Part shown: positions 22,850 to 30,931 of the stretch, one piece after another
How positions within the stretch are numbered: the stretch's first letter is position 1
How the letters are laid out: each line of letters opens with the position of its first letter
DNA from: Elusimicrobiaceae bacterium
GTDB lineage: Bacteria > Elusimicrobiota > Elusimicrobia > Elusimicrobiales > Elusimicrobiaceae
Assembly: GCA_017475405.1 (NCBI GenBank)
Contig: JAFVFN010000027.1
Span: forward strand, 1 to 39,555
Direction: 5' to 3'
DNA: 39,555 nucleotides
Position numbers and translations under genes: made by a program
Notes under the pieces: generated by a model
Told to the model about the DNA's origin: nothing
Seen by the model: only the letters and a program-made list of their open reading frames with translations
Databases searched by the model: none

Positions 22850-23275
22850 ATGAACTTCTATATTTATTTAATTATTGCCCTGGGATGTTTTGTGGGTGAG
22901 TTGTTCACGATGGAGTTCTCACTCACATGCGTGGGCATCGGACTGCTGGGAGCCGCGCTGGCTTCTTGGTTAGGTACTTCGCTGGAAATCCAAATCATCA
23001 GTTTTGCCCTGATAGCCGTCGTGTGCTGGCTGGGGGTACGTCCGCTGGCCTTAAAGCACCTCTACAGCAAAAACAAAGAGATGAAAACGCCGGCGGAAGA
23101 TGTGATCGGAAAACCGGCCATTGTAGAAATAGATATTGATCCCGTACAGGAAACGGGACGTGTGCTGGTCAACGGAGAAAGCTGGAAAGCGACCGGTGAT
23201 AAACCGCTTCTCAAAGGGACCCCGTGCATCGTCAAAAAATTGCAGGGCGTCACACTTTTTGTAACACCAAAATAA
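22850..23275 (+). CDS. NfeD-like membrane protein
   Basis: 141 residues, with two or three N-terminal membrane helices (about 3-70, including GLLGAALASWLG and ISFALIAVVCWLGVRPLAL) and a C-terminal OB-fold-like domain (DVIGKPAIVEIDIDPVQETGRVLVNGESWKATGDKPLLKGTPCIVKKLQGVTLFVTP). This is the short NfeD form without protease domain. NfeD proteins are partners of SPFH/stomatin proteins, and a stomatin gene follows 13 nt later, matching that link. AGGAGG precedes the ATG. Confidence 0.88.
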   Translation: MNFYIYLIIALGCFVGELFTMEFSLTCVGIGLLGAALASWLGTSLEIQIISFALIAVVCWLGVRPLALKHLYSKNKEMKTPAEDVIGKPAIVEIDIDPVQETGRVLVNGESWKATGDKPLLKGTPCIVKKLQGVTLFVTPK

Positions 23276-23288
23276 AAGGAGAACTTAC

Positions 23289-24304
23289 ATGGAAGAAATG
23301 GCAGGTGTAGGGTTGATGTTTTTAGGAGTATTTGCCTTATTTATCATTGTGATGATTTTTAAGGGCATTATGATTGTACGACAGGGAACATGTGTCATCA
23401 TTGAACGCTTTGGTAAGCTGCATCAAATTTTGACCCCGGGTATTAACTGGATTATCCCGATTATGGATAAACCGCACCGCATGGAATGGCGCAGCAGCCG
23501 TGAATACATTGACGGTACCGGACGCAGCCGCTCGATCCCGTATACCGAGTACAGAGACGTCGTAGACATGCGTGAAACTGTCTATGATTTCCCGCGGCAA
23601 AACGTAATTACGCGCGATAACGTAGGTATTCAAATTAACGCATTATTATATTTCCAAATCACTAATCCGCAGGACGCGGCCTATAAAGTGGAATCTTTAC
23701 CGACCGCCATTGAAAAACTGACGCAGACCACCCTGCGTAACTTAATCGGGGAAATGACCTGGACCAGACCCTAACCTCTCGTGAAACGATTAATACGCGT
23801 CTGCGCGATATTTTGGATACGGCCACGGACAAATGGGGTGTCAAAGTGACGCGCGTGGAACTTCAGGATATCACGCCGCCCGCTGCCATTCAGGAAGCCA
23901 TGGAAAAACAAATGAAAGCCGAGCGTGATCGTCGTGCGATGGTAACCGAGGCCGAAGGTACCAAAAAAGCGCAAATTTTAAAAGCCGAGGCCATCCGCGA
24001 ATCCGAAATCAAAAAAGCCGAAGGTATGAAACAGGCTGCTATTTTAGAAGCCGAAGGACAGGCCGAAGCAAAAATCAAAGTAGCGCAGGCTGAGGCGGAA
24101 GCTGTCAAAATCGTAGCTACGACCGTGGCTCAGTCTTCCAATCCGGCCAGCTATATGATTTCCATGAAGTATATTGAAGCCCTGGAAAAAATGACGGAAG
24201 GAAAAGATAATAAAATCATCTATATGCCCTACGAAGCTTCCAATGTACTGGGCGCAGTCGCTTCGATCAAAGAATTAACCGGCGGTGCCCCCGTCTCTAA
24301 ATAG
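23289..24304 (+). pseudogene. Stomatin/SPFH (QmcA-like) gene with an apparent one-base deletion
   Basis: The first frame gives MEEMAGVGLMFLGVFALFIIVMIFKG..., an N-terminal anchor, IVRQGTCVIIERFGKLHQILTPGINWIIPIMD and an SPFH domain, then reaches TTLRNLIGEMTWTRP-stop at 23774. The next frame continues with DLDQTLTSRETINTRLRDILDTATDKWGVKVTRVELQDITPP and the Ala/Glu/Lys-rich coiled coil to the end at 24304. Family members read GEM-x-LD-x-TL here, so adding one G near 23756 (GEM-DLDQTL) restores a protein of about 338 residues. Everything else is conserved, pointing to a very recent mutation or a sequencing error. SPFH proteins form membrane-microdomain scaffolds with NfeD. Confidence 0.85.
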
Positions 24305-24318
24305 TTTTACAGAGCTGC

Positions 24319-24356
24319 TAAAACGCCCTAAGCATAATTGACTTAGGGCGTTTTTA
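24319..24356. terminator. Intrinsic terminator after the stomatin gene
   Basis: AAAACGCCCTAAG pairs with CTTAGGGCGTTTTT around a 9-nt loop; it can work on both strands and also closes the dapF-dapL-pilin operon. Confidence 0.9.
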
Positions 24357-24380
24357 GGTGGAGTTAAAACCGTTTGTTTA

Positions 24381-24893
24381 TTACGTATTTGATTCTCTGT
24401 ATAAGCCCAAAGACTCACACACGGCAATACTTTTTGTGTTACCCTCCGGTGCATCGCACTGCAAAGCCAATGCTTTGCCGGAAGTACCGCGCGTATACGG
24501 GTTCCAAATCCAATAGTTATAACTTCCTCCGTGAATACGCGTGGCCAATACGCCCATACACGCTCCTCCCGTGCCGGGAATAGGATCGGCCGCACCGCCC
24601 AATGCAAATTTAAAATTCTTCGTGCACGCCAGTGTCTTATCAGTCGCGGGACATTCCGTATCCGTTCCGCTCGGCAAAGTAGCGACCAATTGGCTTAAGC
24701 GCTCCGGGCATGCTTCTTTATCCTGGAAATACGCATACGTAGCATCATTGAGAGATTTAATGGTAGCCATAGCCTCTGTCGCACGGGCACGCTCAATAGA
24801 GCGCATATACATGGGCATGGCAATTGAAGCTAGCACCCCAATAATCAGTACCGTTGTCAACACTTCTACTAATGTAAAACCTTGTTTATTCAT
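24381..24893 (-). CDS. Type IV pilin-like prepilin at the end of the dap operon
   Basis: 170 residues from the ATG at 24893, chosen because GGAGGATGTT precedes it; an in-frame ATG at 24911 would add six residues without a site. Leader MNKQG with cleavage after Gly5, then FTLVEVLTTVLIIGVLASIAMPMYMRSIERARATEAM. The globular domain has two cysteine pairs (CPERL, CPATDKTLAC) and GACMGV, CDAPEG and CESLG. It begins 30 nt after dapL on the same strand, so co-transcription with dapF-dapL is likely; I see no separate promoter in the gap. By its helix it groups with the minor pilins at 4148 and 5198. Confidence 0.9.
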   Translation of the reverse strand: MNKQGFTLVEVLTTVLIIGVLASIAMPMYMRSIERARATEAMATIKSLNDATYAYFQDKEACPERLSQLVATLPSGTDTECPATDKTLACTKNFKFALGGAADPIPGTGGACMGVLATRIHGGSYNYWIWNPYTRGTSGKALALQCDAPEGNTKSIAVCESLGLYRESNT

Positions 24894-24922
24894 AACATCC
24901 TCCGTGAACATATTGTAGCAAA

Positions 24923-26152
24923 TTACAGCTTCAGGCGCGCAATACGCTGTGCAGCCTGCTTTGTGAGTTCGGGCGTATTAAATGCTGTCAGTCTGAAAAA
25001 CCCTTCCCCGCACAGTCCAAACCCCACACCGGGGGTACCCACTACCTGTGCTTGCTGCAAGAGTAACTCAAAAAAATCCCATGAGGGCATTCCTGCCGGT
25101 GTTTTGAGCCAAATGTAAGGCGCATTTTGGCCGCCAAACGCAGTCATACCGGCCTGGGTCAGAGCCTGCAAAATAATCTGTGCATTTTGATGATATAACG
25201 CAATAACCTTACGAATTTGTGTCTGTCCCTGCTCGCAGTAAACAGCCTGCGCGGCGCGTTGGATGACATACGGTACCCCGTTAAACTTCGTAGTTTGTCG
25301 TCGCAGCCATAAATCACAAAGCATATGGGCATGGCCGGACTGGTCATAGACTTGAACGGTTTTGGGAACTACCGTATAGGCACAGCGGGTTCCCGTAAAA
25401 CCGGCCGTTTTGGAAAACGACCGAAACTCCACGGCTACCTCACGTGCGCCGGGAATTTCATAAATCGAATGCGGCAGATCGGGATCTGTAATATAGGCTT
25501 CATAAGCCGAGTCAAATAAAATAAGACTTTTATGTGTCCGCGCATAATCCACCCACATTTGTAGTTGCGATTTAGTCAGCGCCGCACCGGTGGGATTATT
25601 GGGGGAGCACAAATAAATAATATCCGCATGTCCTTTCGGCAATTGCGGTACAAACCCGTGCTCCTGCGTACACGGCAAATAGATAATACGTCCATAACGA
25701 CCGTTCTCAAACACGCCGGTGCGTCCGGCCATGACATTGGTATCTAAATAAACCGGGTATACCGGATCCTGCAGGGCCACCGTACTGTTTAGGTCAAACA
25801 GTTCCTGGAAATTGGCCACATCGCTTTTGGCACCGTCACTGATAAAAATTTCATCTGCCTGGATATCCAGGTTACGTGCCTGATAATCATGCTTGGCAAC
25901 CGCCTCTCGTAAAAAAGCATATCCCTGCTCGGGGCCATATCCGCGAAACGTTTCGGCGTGGCCCATCTCCCGGCAGGCCTCTTCCAAGGCGTTGACTACC
26001 GCAGGTACCAGCGGCTGACTCACGTCCCCGATACCCAAACTAATTACCTGCGCATCGCCGTGCGCTTCTTTATACGCACGCACCCGTTGGGCAATCGTGG
26101 CAAACAAATAACTGCCCTGCAATTTTAAATAGTGCGGATTTAACAGTGTCAT
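24923..26152 (-). CDS. dapL: LL-diaminopimelate aminotransferase
   Basis: 409 residues, the usual size. It converts tetrahydrodipicolinate directly to LL-diaminopimelate with glutamate and PLP, the short route to lysine and peptidoglycan DAP. Visible features: ISLGIGDVSQPL, FRGYGPEQGYAFLREAVAKHDY, SDGAKSDVANFQELF, CSPNNPTGAALT and the PLP-lysine segment EFRSFSKTAGFTGTR (Lys248). The family assignment over ordinary class I aminotransferases rests on these DapL-typical strings and on the neighbour dapF, whose stop it overlaps (ATGA). Confidence 0.95.
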   Translation of the reverse strand: MTLLNPHYLKLQGSYLFATIAQRVRAYKEAHGDAQVISLGIGDVSQPLVPAVVNALEEACREMGHAETFRGYGPEQGYAFLREAVAKHDYQARNLDIQADEIFISDGAKSDVANFQELFDLNSTVALQDPVYPVYLDTNVMAGRTGVFENGRYGRIIYLPCTQEHGFVPQLPKGHADIIYLCSPNNPTGAALTKSQLQMWVDYARTHKSLILFDSAYEAYITDPDLPHSIYEIPGAREVAVEFRSFSKTAGFTGTRCAYTVVPKTVQVYDQSGHAHMLCDLWLRRQTTKFNGVPYVIQRAAQAVYCEQGQTQIRKVIALYHQNAQIILQALTQAGMTAFGGQNAPYIWLKTPAGMPSWDFFELLLQQAQVVGTPGVGFGLCGEGFFRLTAFNTPELTKQAAQRIARLKL

Positions 26153-26979
26153 AACAAAATGTCTCCTTCAAAAACACGGTGCGCAGGTCCCGTCATAAAA
26201 ATAGACTTCCGGTCGGGCCACTCAATGAGCAACTCACCGCCGTCGAGTTTGACCTGTACGCGAGGTCCCGTCCATTGATTTAAAATGCACGCCACGGCCG
26301 TGGCACAAGCGCCCGTACCGCAAGCCTGCGTAATCCCGGCGCCGCGTTCCCATACCCGCATGCGCACGGTATTTGAGTCCAATACCTGTACAAATTCCAC
26401 GTTCGTTTTTTGCGGAAACGCCGCACTGGTTTCAATAAGAGGCCCCAGCTCGGCTACCGGAGCGGTCTGAGCATTTTCTACCCGCAGTACAAAATGCGGG
26501 TTCCCCATAGACACACCGGTTCCGACATGTTCCGTAGAGCCGATACGGACTGCTACATTGACAGTTGCAGCCTGCGGATCGCCCGTCATGGGGATTTTCC
26601 CCCGTACAGTCTGCGGAACGCCCATATCCACACGTACCCATCCTTTGGCAATGTCCAATACTTCCGTGCGAATGGGCCCGGCCAAAGTTTCAATCACAAT
26701 GTTTTTCTTTTGCGTAAGTCCATGACTTAGTAAATGAAGCGGCACACACCGAGAAGCGTTACCGCACATCTCGGCCTCGCTGCCGTCACTGTTGATAATA
26801 CGCATTTGAATATCTGCCGTTTGACTGGGCAGCAGTAAAATCAGACCGTCCGCCCCGATCCCGGTGCGACGGTTACAAAGACGAACAGCCAGGGCTGCCG
26901 GATCTTTCACAGCCAATGCCTCGGCTCCGTCCAAAAAAATAAAATCGTTTCCAAGTCCGTTATATTTAGTAAAGTGCAT
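26149..26979 (-). CDS. dapF: Diaminopimelate epimerase
   Basis: 276 residues. It converts LL-DAP from DapL to meso-DAP using two cysteines: Cys72 in MCGNASRC and Cys220 in ACGTGACATA. The usual first box is CGNGARC; here Gly-Ala is Ala-Ser, a mild change. The N-terminal FTKYNGLGNDFIFLD is typical. The gene overlaps dapL by 4 nt. There is no ribosome site: a -10-like TATAAA ends 8 nt before the ATG, so the operon mRNA is probably leaderless. Confidence 0.96.
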   Translation of the reverse strand: MHFTKYNGLGNDFIFLDGAEALAVKDPAALAVRLCNRRTGIGADGLILLLPSQTADIQMRIINSDGSEAEMCGNASRCVPLHLLSHGLTQKKNIVIETLAGPIRTEVLDIAKGWVRVDMGVPQTVRGKIPMTGDPQAATVNVAVRIGSTEHVGTGVSMGNPHFVLRVENAQTAPVAELGPLIETSAAFPQKTNVEFVQVLDSNTVRMRVWERGAGITQACGTGACATAVACILNQWTGPRVQVKLDGGELLIEWPDRKSIFMTGPAHRVFEGDILL

Positions 26980-26987
26980 ATATTTAT

Positions 26988-26993
26988 TTTATA
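26988..26993 (-). promoter_or_regulatory. -10 box of dapF placed for a leaderless transcript
   Basis: On the minus strand TATAAA ends 8 nt before the dapF ATG, with only A and T between and no Shine-Dalgarno sequence. TATTAT three bases further up is an alternative. Confidence 0.45.
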
Positions 26994-26999
26994 ATAATT

Positions 27000-27008
27000 T
27001 GCTACACT
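27000..27008 (+). promoter_or_regulatory. Extended -10 promoter of the nitroreductase gene
   Basis: TTTGCTACACT, with the TGC-TACACT core at 27000-27008, 29 nt before the ATG; back to back with the dapF promoter. Confidence 0.45.
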
Positions 27009-27037
27009 ATTTTTAACTTACTTTTTAGGAGAAACCT

Positions 27038-27589
27038 ATGGATGTCAAAACCGCCATTGAAACCAGACACAGTGTACGCAGATTTTCGGATAAACCCGTA
27101 ACGCGGGAACAACTAAACGAGTGCTTGGAAGCCGCCCGGTTGGCGCCGTCAGCGTGTAATTCCCAGCCGTGGCATTATATCGTTGTTGATGACCCGAATG
27201 TCAAAGAAAATTTCTGTAAGGAAGCCTTTAGCGGCGTATATAACATGACCGTCTGGGCAGCCAAGGCACCCGTCTTGGTAGCCGTGGTATCAGACCGCGG
27301 GAATTTTACCAGTCGTATTGGAAATTTTTTCAGAGACACGGAGTTCTTCCTGGTGGACCAGGGAATTTCAGGTGAGCATTTTGTACTGCGCGCCTGGGAA
27401 CTGGGACTGGGTACCTGTTGGATCGGTTGGTTTAATTCAGATAAGGCGGCCAAGTTCTTTCACTTACCCAAGGGTAAGAAGATTGAGCATCTGTTTGCCG
27501 TTGGATACCCGGCCGAAGGAGAAAAGCCCTCTATATTGCACGGACGTAAAAAGTTAGAAGAAATTGTAAGCTATAATACATATAAGTAA
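27038..27589 (+). CDS. Nitroreductase-family FMN oxidoreductase
   Basis: 183 residues, cytoplasmic. IETRHSVRRFSDKPVTREQLNECLEAARLAPSACNSQPWHYIVV is the FMN-binding start; the middle has FLVDQGISGEHFVLRAWELGLGTCWIGWFN, and the end has LFAVGYPAEGEKP and RKKLEEIV. Members reduce nitro-aromatics, quinones or flavins with NAD(P)H; the physiological substrate cannot be read from sequence. AGGAG precedes the ATG. It is monocistronic with its own terminator and diverges from dapF. Confidence 0.9.
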   Translation: MDVKTAIETRHSVRRFSDKPVTREQLNECLEAARLAPSACNSQPWHYIVVDDPNVKENFCKEAFSGVYNMTVWAAKAPVLVAVVSDRGNFTSRIGNFFRDTEFFLVDQGISGEHFVLRAWELGLGTCWIGWFNSDKAAKFFHLPKGKKIEHLFAVGYPAEGEKPSILHGRKKLEEIVSYNTYK

Positions 27590-27617
27590 TATTTAAAGCG
27601 AAACTTACATCTGCCCT

Positions 27618-27645
27618 AAAAAGACCGGTCAAATCCGGTCTTTTT
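27618..27645. terminator. Intrinsic terminator after the nitroreductase gene
   Basis: AAAAAGACCGG and CCGGTCTTTTT form an 11-bp stem with a 6-nt loop; it also suits the convergent broken pilin. Confidence 0.9.
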
Positions 27646-27666
27646 ATTTTAATTTCAAACCAGTTT

Positions 27667-28180
27667 TTAACGATATTGCCAAGATATCCAACCATTTTCT
27701 GTACTTTCTAGAGAGGGTTCATCCCGTTGATTGTCTCCTTGACAGATTTGACTTTGCAGGTCATGTTTATCAGAGACAAATGCAATACAAACGCGCGTAT
27801 CAGACACGCTGTTAGAGTGTGCAAAATATTGTTGGATATTCCATACCGATATCAAAATCTTTACAAGCCGCTTGTGAAACGTAGCTCATCTGAAAATAAC
27901 AATATCCCCAATCATAATATGCCGAACCATTGCTGTTTTCTCCTTTACCACCTGGCATATCAATATCTAACTCTTCAAATTTATTGGCATATTCTCCATT
28001 AGCTAAATAATATATTTCCTGCGCTATAACAATACTTTTAACGAGGTTTTTGAGTTTGGCGTAGTGGCTTTTATATACTGCTTTCTTATATTGTGGCAAG
28101 GCCACGGATGATAGTATGCCAATAATTAACACGACAACTAAAAGTTCTATAAGCGTAAATGCTCTTATATGTTTCTGCAT
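27667..28180 (-). pseudogene. Frameshifted type IV pilin-like gene
   Basis: The ATG at 28180 gives MQKHIRA-FTLIELLVVVLIIGILSSVALPQYKKAVYKSHYAKLKNLVKSIVIAQEIYYLANGEYANKFEELDIDMPGGKG...ACKDFDIGMEY, then leaves frame and stops at 27812. The next frame continues QQYFAHSNSVSDTRVCIAFVSDKHDLQSQICQGDNQRDEPSLESTENGWISWQYR to 27667. The intact pilin at 38820 reads DFGVQYQIACAHSTANVN at the same place, so removing one C from the ATCC near 27842 restores alignment and a product of about 170 residues. It is the second broken pilin in the window and, like the first, has a defective poly-T promoter. Confidence 0.82.
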
Positions 28181-28217
28181 AATTCTCTCCTCCTTATTGA
28201 TTCTTCTTGATAGAGAG

Positions 28218-28241
28218 AGAATATCAAAAAAAAAAATGCAA
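28218..28241 (-). promoter_or_regulatory. Degenerate poly-T promoter of the broken pilin at 28180
   Basis: On the minus strand TTGCA runs directly into eleven T, then GA and -10 TATTCT. Taking TTGCAT as -35 the spacer is 12 bp, about four short of the intact copies, because the ACATG segment has been lost. Confidence 0.5.
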
Positions 28242-28291
28242 GTATATTTTTGGTTAAGGTTTTACGACACTGAAAATAAGATAAAAAAGAA

Positions 28292-28321
28292 TTGGTAAAA
28301 TTTAATAATATATGGTATATT
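28292..28321 (+). promoter_or_regulatory. Promoter of leader copy B
   Basis: -35 TTGGTA, 18 bp, extended -10 TATG-G-TATATT; predicted start near 28328. Confidence 0.55.
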
Positions 28322-28327
28322 ATAGGT

Positions 28328-28583
28328 ACAATTTGTCTGTTTTTGGAACCGTTTAGGAAACGGACCTTTGTTATAAAACAATCGTTTTCCCGCCGAAGAC
28401 AGCACGTTATCAGGTATAAAACAATGGAACTTATAATCCCAGTGTTTTGTACCGAATGTTTATCGTTTCTGTTTACAGATATGGTAAACTACGGCTGTTA
28501 TGAGTTGAGGGTGGGAAAACGCTCAATAGGTAACAGCCGTTTTAGTACGGTTTCATAACAGAAAACAAAAAAGGAGAATAGTT
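28328..28583 (+). ncRNA. Structured pilin leader RNA, copy B
   Basis: P1 CTGTTTTTGG (28337-28346) with CCGAAGACAG (28393-28402), 10 pairs with two G-T; P2 CCGTTT/AAACGG (28349-28363); a stem GGTATAAAACA/TGTTTTGTACC at about 28412-28452; P5 GTTTAC/GTAAAC (28471-28489); P6 ACGGCTGTTA (28491-28500) with TAACAGCCGT (28531-28540) followed by TTTT. A further TTGAG/CTCAA hairpin lies in the P6 loop. Sequence shared with copy C includes TCTGTTTTTGGAACCGT and the segment TTGTACCGAATGTTTATC (RNA position before P5). P6 ends 43 nt before the ATG. Confidence 0.72.
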
Positions 28584-29096
28584 ATGAAATCAAATACGCA
28601 GGCCTTCACACTCATAGAATTACTCGTTGTCATATTAATCATCGGGATATTAGCAACAGTAGCATTACCACAATACCGTATTGCCGTAGAAAAATCTCAT
28701 GCTACAGAAGCTATTACTGCTGTACGTGCTTTAGTAGATGCAGAACACGCATATTATCTAGCAAATGGAGAATATACGACCAATTTAGAAGATTTAGATA
28801 TAGTTTTAGGCAATATTAGATCCGCAGACACGACCTACAGCGATACAAGTAATTGGTTTATAACGACACGTTTCGCTAACAACAAAAACAATCCTAGAAT
28901 TTATGCTGGAAGACAAGGACAAAGTCAACAAAAAAACAATGGCCGCTGGTACATAAACTATATATTAAATTCCGATCAACTGTATTGCACTTCTATGACA
29001 GCAGATATACAATCTCGAAAACTCTGCAAAACATTTGGACATGAAGAACAAGATTGTCCTTTTGCTGCAGATGAAAAGTGCGTTGCCATTCAATAA
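28584..29096 (+). CDS. Type IV pilin-like prepilin, leader-RNA class
   Basis: 170 residues. Leader MKSNTQA with Ala at -1, then FTLIELLVVILIIGILATVALPQYRIAVEKSHATEAI and Glu5, continuing to YYLANGEYTTNLEDLDIVLG. A late Gln/Asn-rich segment (GRQGQSQQKNNGRW) and cysteines in LYCTSM, KLCKTFG, CPFAADEKC follow. AAAAGGAGAATAGTT precedes the ATG. It is transcribed alone from 28316 through the third leader-RNA copy. The ankyrin gene converges from the other side. Confidence 0.92.
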   Translation: MKSNTQAFTLIELLVVILIIGILATVALPQYRIAVEKSHATEAITAVRALVDAEHAYYLANGEYTTNLEDLDIVLGNIRSADTTYSDTSNWFITTRFANNKNNPRIYAGRQGQSQQKNNGRWYINYILNSDQLYCTSMTADIQSRKLCKTFGHEEQDCPFAADEKCVAIQ

Positions 29097-29191
29097 CTTT
29101 TTGAGCTCTACAAGCAATCCATACATTTTGTATTCTAGCGTTAAAACACCTAGCGGTAGAAGCTGTTATTTGATTGCTATTTTAAGCAAAT

Positions 29192-29218
29192 ATCGCGAGA
29201 ACAAAACGTTCTCGCGAT
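29192..29218. terminator. Convergent terminator-like hairpin
   Basis: ATCGCGAGAAC and GTTCTCGCGAT form a perfect 11-bp stem with a 5-nt loop between the pilin and the ankyrin gene. T-runs are weak on both sides. Confidence 0.6.
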
Positions 29219-29240
29219 GATTCAAAATAGAACAAATAAA

Positions 29241-30929
29241 TTACCGTCCTAAGCGAGACGTACGAGAAGAGGTTTGCGCAGCATTACACTTAGCCAGTAG
29301 GGAAACCGGGCTGTAGGCTTGGGTGGACAGTCCTTCTTTGGCACCGACAGACACCAAATAAGCATATATTTCTTTATTACAATTACGAGCCGCCCACCCC
29401 AGCGGGGTCAGGGCAGGCACGCCACGAGCCGGACTGACGTTGTATTCCAACATCAGGGCCAACTGTCCGTTTTGACGTGCTTTTTGAACCAAAAACTTAA
29501 GCATATCCAAATTCTTTTTAGTAACGGCAATATGCATGGCGTTACCTTGGGGTGAAGACTCAAACAATATAGCCCCCTGTCCCAGTAAATAATCAACCAA
29601 TGCTTTTTGATTATTTTCAACAGCTACCAATAAGACTGTTAAACCGGCTTTGTTTTTATCTTTAAGTAACAACCGGTCTTGGAGCATCAGTTCTTCCACA
29701 CGCTCTTTATTGCCTTTGGCAGCGGCTGTAAAAATATCATCGCCTTTCTTGGTTTCGGCTTCGGCTTGGCGTTTGGCTAAAATCTGCGCGTTATCCTGCT
29801 CAATAACAGCATTTTCAACTTCCCGAATATCTTTGTTAAACCAGGGAAGTACCTGCCCGCGTCCGTTTTTGCGGGCCACTGCATACGGTACCAGACCGTT
29901 ATTTGCGGCAATCGTCGGATCGGCACCGGCCGCCAGCAAGCGTTTGACAACTTCCACGTTGCCTTTGGCAGCCCCCCAATACAGGGCAGTTTCACCGGCC
30001 TTATTTTGGGCATTGACATCCAGCGGGGTTTGCATGGTTTGCGGCAATAAAAGCATTTTGATAACTTCCGGATGATTATAACGTGCCGCGTAAATAAGTG
30101 CGGTATTGCCGTCTTTATTGGCCGCATTCAAGTCTGCCCGGTATGCCAGTAAATCCTGCAGACTGGGCAAGTCTCCCAGCGAAGCCGAAATAATCAGCGG
30201 TGTATTACCCTTTTCATTAGCAATATTGGGACTGATGCCGCCTTTTAACATGGCAATCACACCCGTTTCATTCTTGGTTGAAACAGACCGAAATAAATAA
30301 GAAGCAGATAAGCCCTCTTTGACCCCACTGGTTAAAAACAAATCAATCATGGGCACGTTTTGTTTTTCAAGGGCTACATAGAGCGGAGCATGTTTATAAT
30401 TATTGACCGCATTAATGTCTGCCCCAGAATACACCAGTCGTTGGGCGATTTCTGTATAATTATTGTACAGACTGCGAAGCAAAGCGGTATCTTTGGTGAA
30501 TGCGTTTGGTTTATTCACATCTACACCTGACAAAATCAACTCTTCCACAGCCGTGTAATTACCCAGCGTAGCTGCTACAACAATGAGCGGATCACCTTTG
30601 GTGTTGACGATATTCGGATCTGAAATCTGACTGGTCAGCATCGCCAAAAATCCCTGTGTGTCTTTTTTTTGTAATAGAGCGGTCGCTTCATCGGCCAGTT
30701 CTGCCGGGGATTTTGTGACTACGATTTTTGCCGGACTTCTTTTAGAGGGTTTAAACGGTACCCAACTGCTTTTAAAGGTAAATGCCAACAAGAGCACCAC
30801 CGGGATTGCCGCCACAATCCCCAGGGCCATCCACGGGTTTTGCTTGGCGGTTTCTACCGCCTTGGCTACTTTTCCTTCCGGCGGTACCGTAATTTTAGGC
30901 AAGGTATGTTTCTTTTTGGGTGCTGGCAT
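29241..30929 (-). CDS. Membrane-anchored ankyrin-repeat protein
   Basis: 562 residues. A basic, Pro-rich start (MPAPKKKHTLPKITVPPEGK) and one membrane helix at about 34-53 (MALGIVAAIPVVLLLAFTF) precede a long solenoid. About ten ankyrin units are visible from residue 85 to 540, the clearest being KGNTPLIISASLGDLPSLQDLLAYRADLNAANKDGNTALIYAARYNHPEVIKMLL and GETALYWGAAKGNVEVVKRLLAAGADPTIAANNG. A charged linker (about 370-395, QDNAQILAKRQAEAETKK) separates two blocks. The topology suggests a periplasmic solenoid held by the inner membrane; its partner is unknown. It lies 2 nt after rnc at the end of the lipid-synthesis operon. Confidence 0.88.
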   Translation of the reverse strand: MPAPKKKHTLPKITVPPEGKVAKAVETAKQNPWMALGIVAAIPVVLLLAFTFKSSWVPFKPSKRSPAKIVVTKSPAELADEATALLQKKDTQGFLAMLTSQISDPNIVNTKGDPLIVVAATLGNYTAVEELILSGVDVNKPNAFTKDTALLRSLYNNYTEIAQRLVYSGADINAVNNYKHAPLYVALEKQNVPMIDLFLTSGVKEGLSASYLFRSVSTKNETGVIAMLKGGISPNIANEKGNTPLIISASLGDLPSLQDLLAYRADLNAANKDGNTALIYAARYNHPEVIKMLLLPQTMQTPLDVNAQNKAGETALYWGAAKGNVEVVKRLLAAGADPTIAANNGLVPYAVARKNGRGQVLPWFNKDIREVENAVIEQDNAQILAKRQAEAETKKGDDIFTAAAKGNKERVEELMLQDRLLLKDKNKAGLTVLLVAVENNQKALVDYLLGQGAILFESSPQGNAMHIAVTKKNLDMLKFLVQKARQNGQLALMLEYNVSPARGVPALTPLGWAARNCNKEIYAYLVSVGAKEGLSTQAYSPVSLLAKCNAAQTSSRTSRLGR

Positions 30930-30931
30930 AA

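Noticed and set aside
28328..28583. T-box leader (suggested by GGAACCG and a terminator)
   Set aside because: The 14-nt T-box core is absent and pilin genes are not amino-acid regulated targets.
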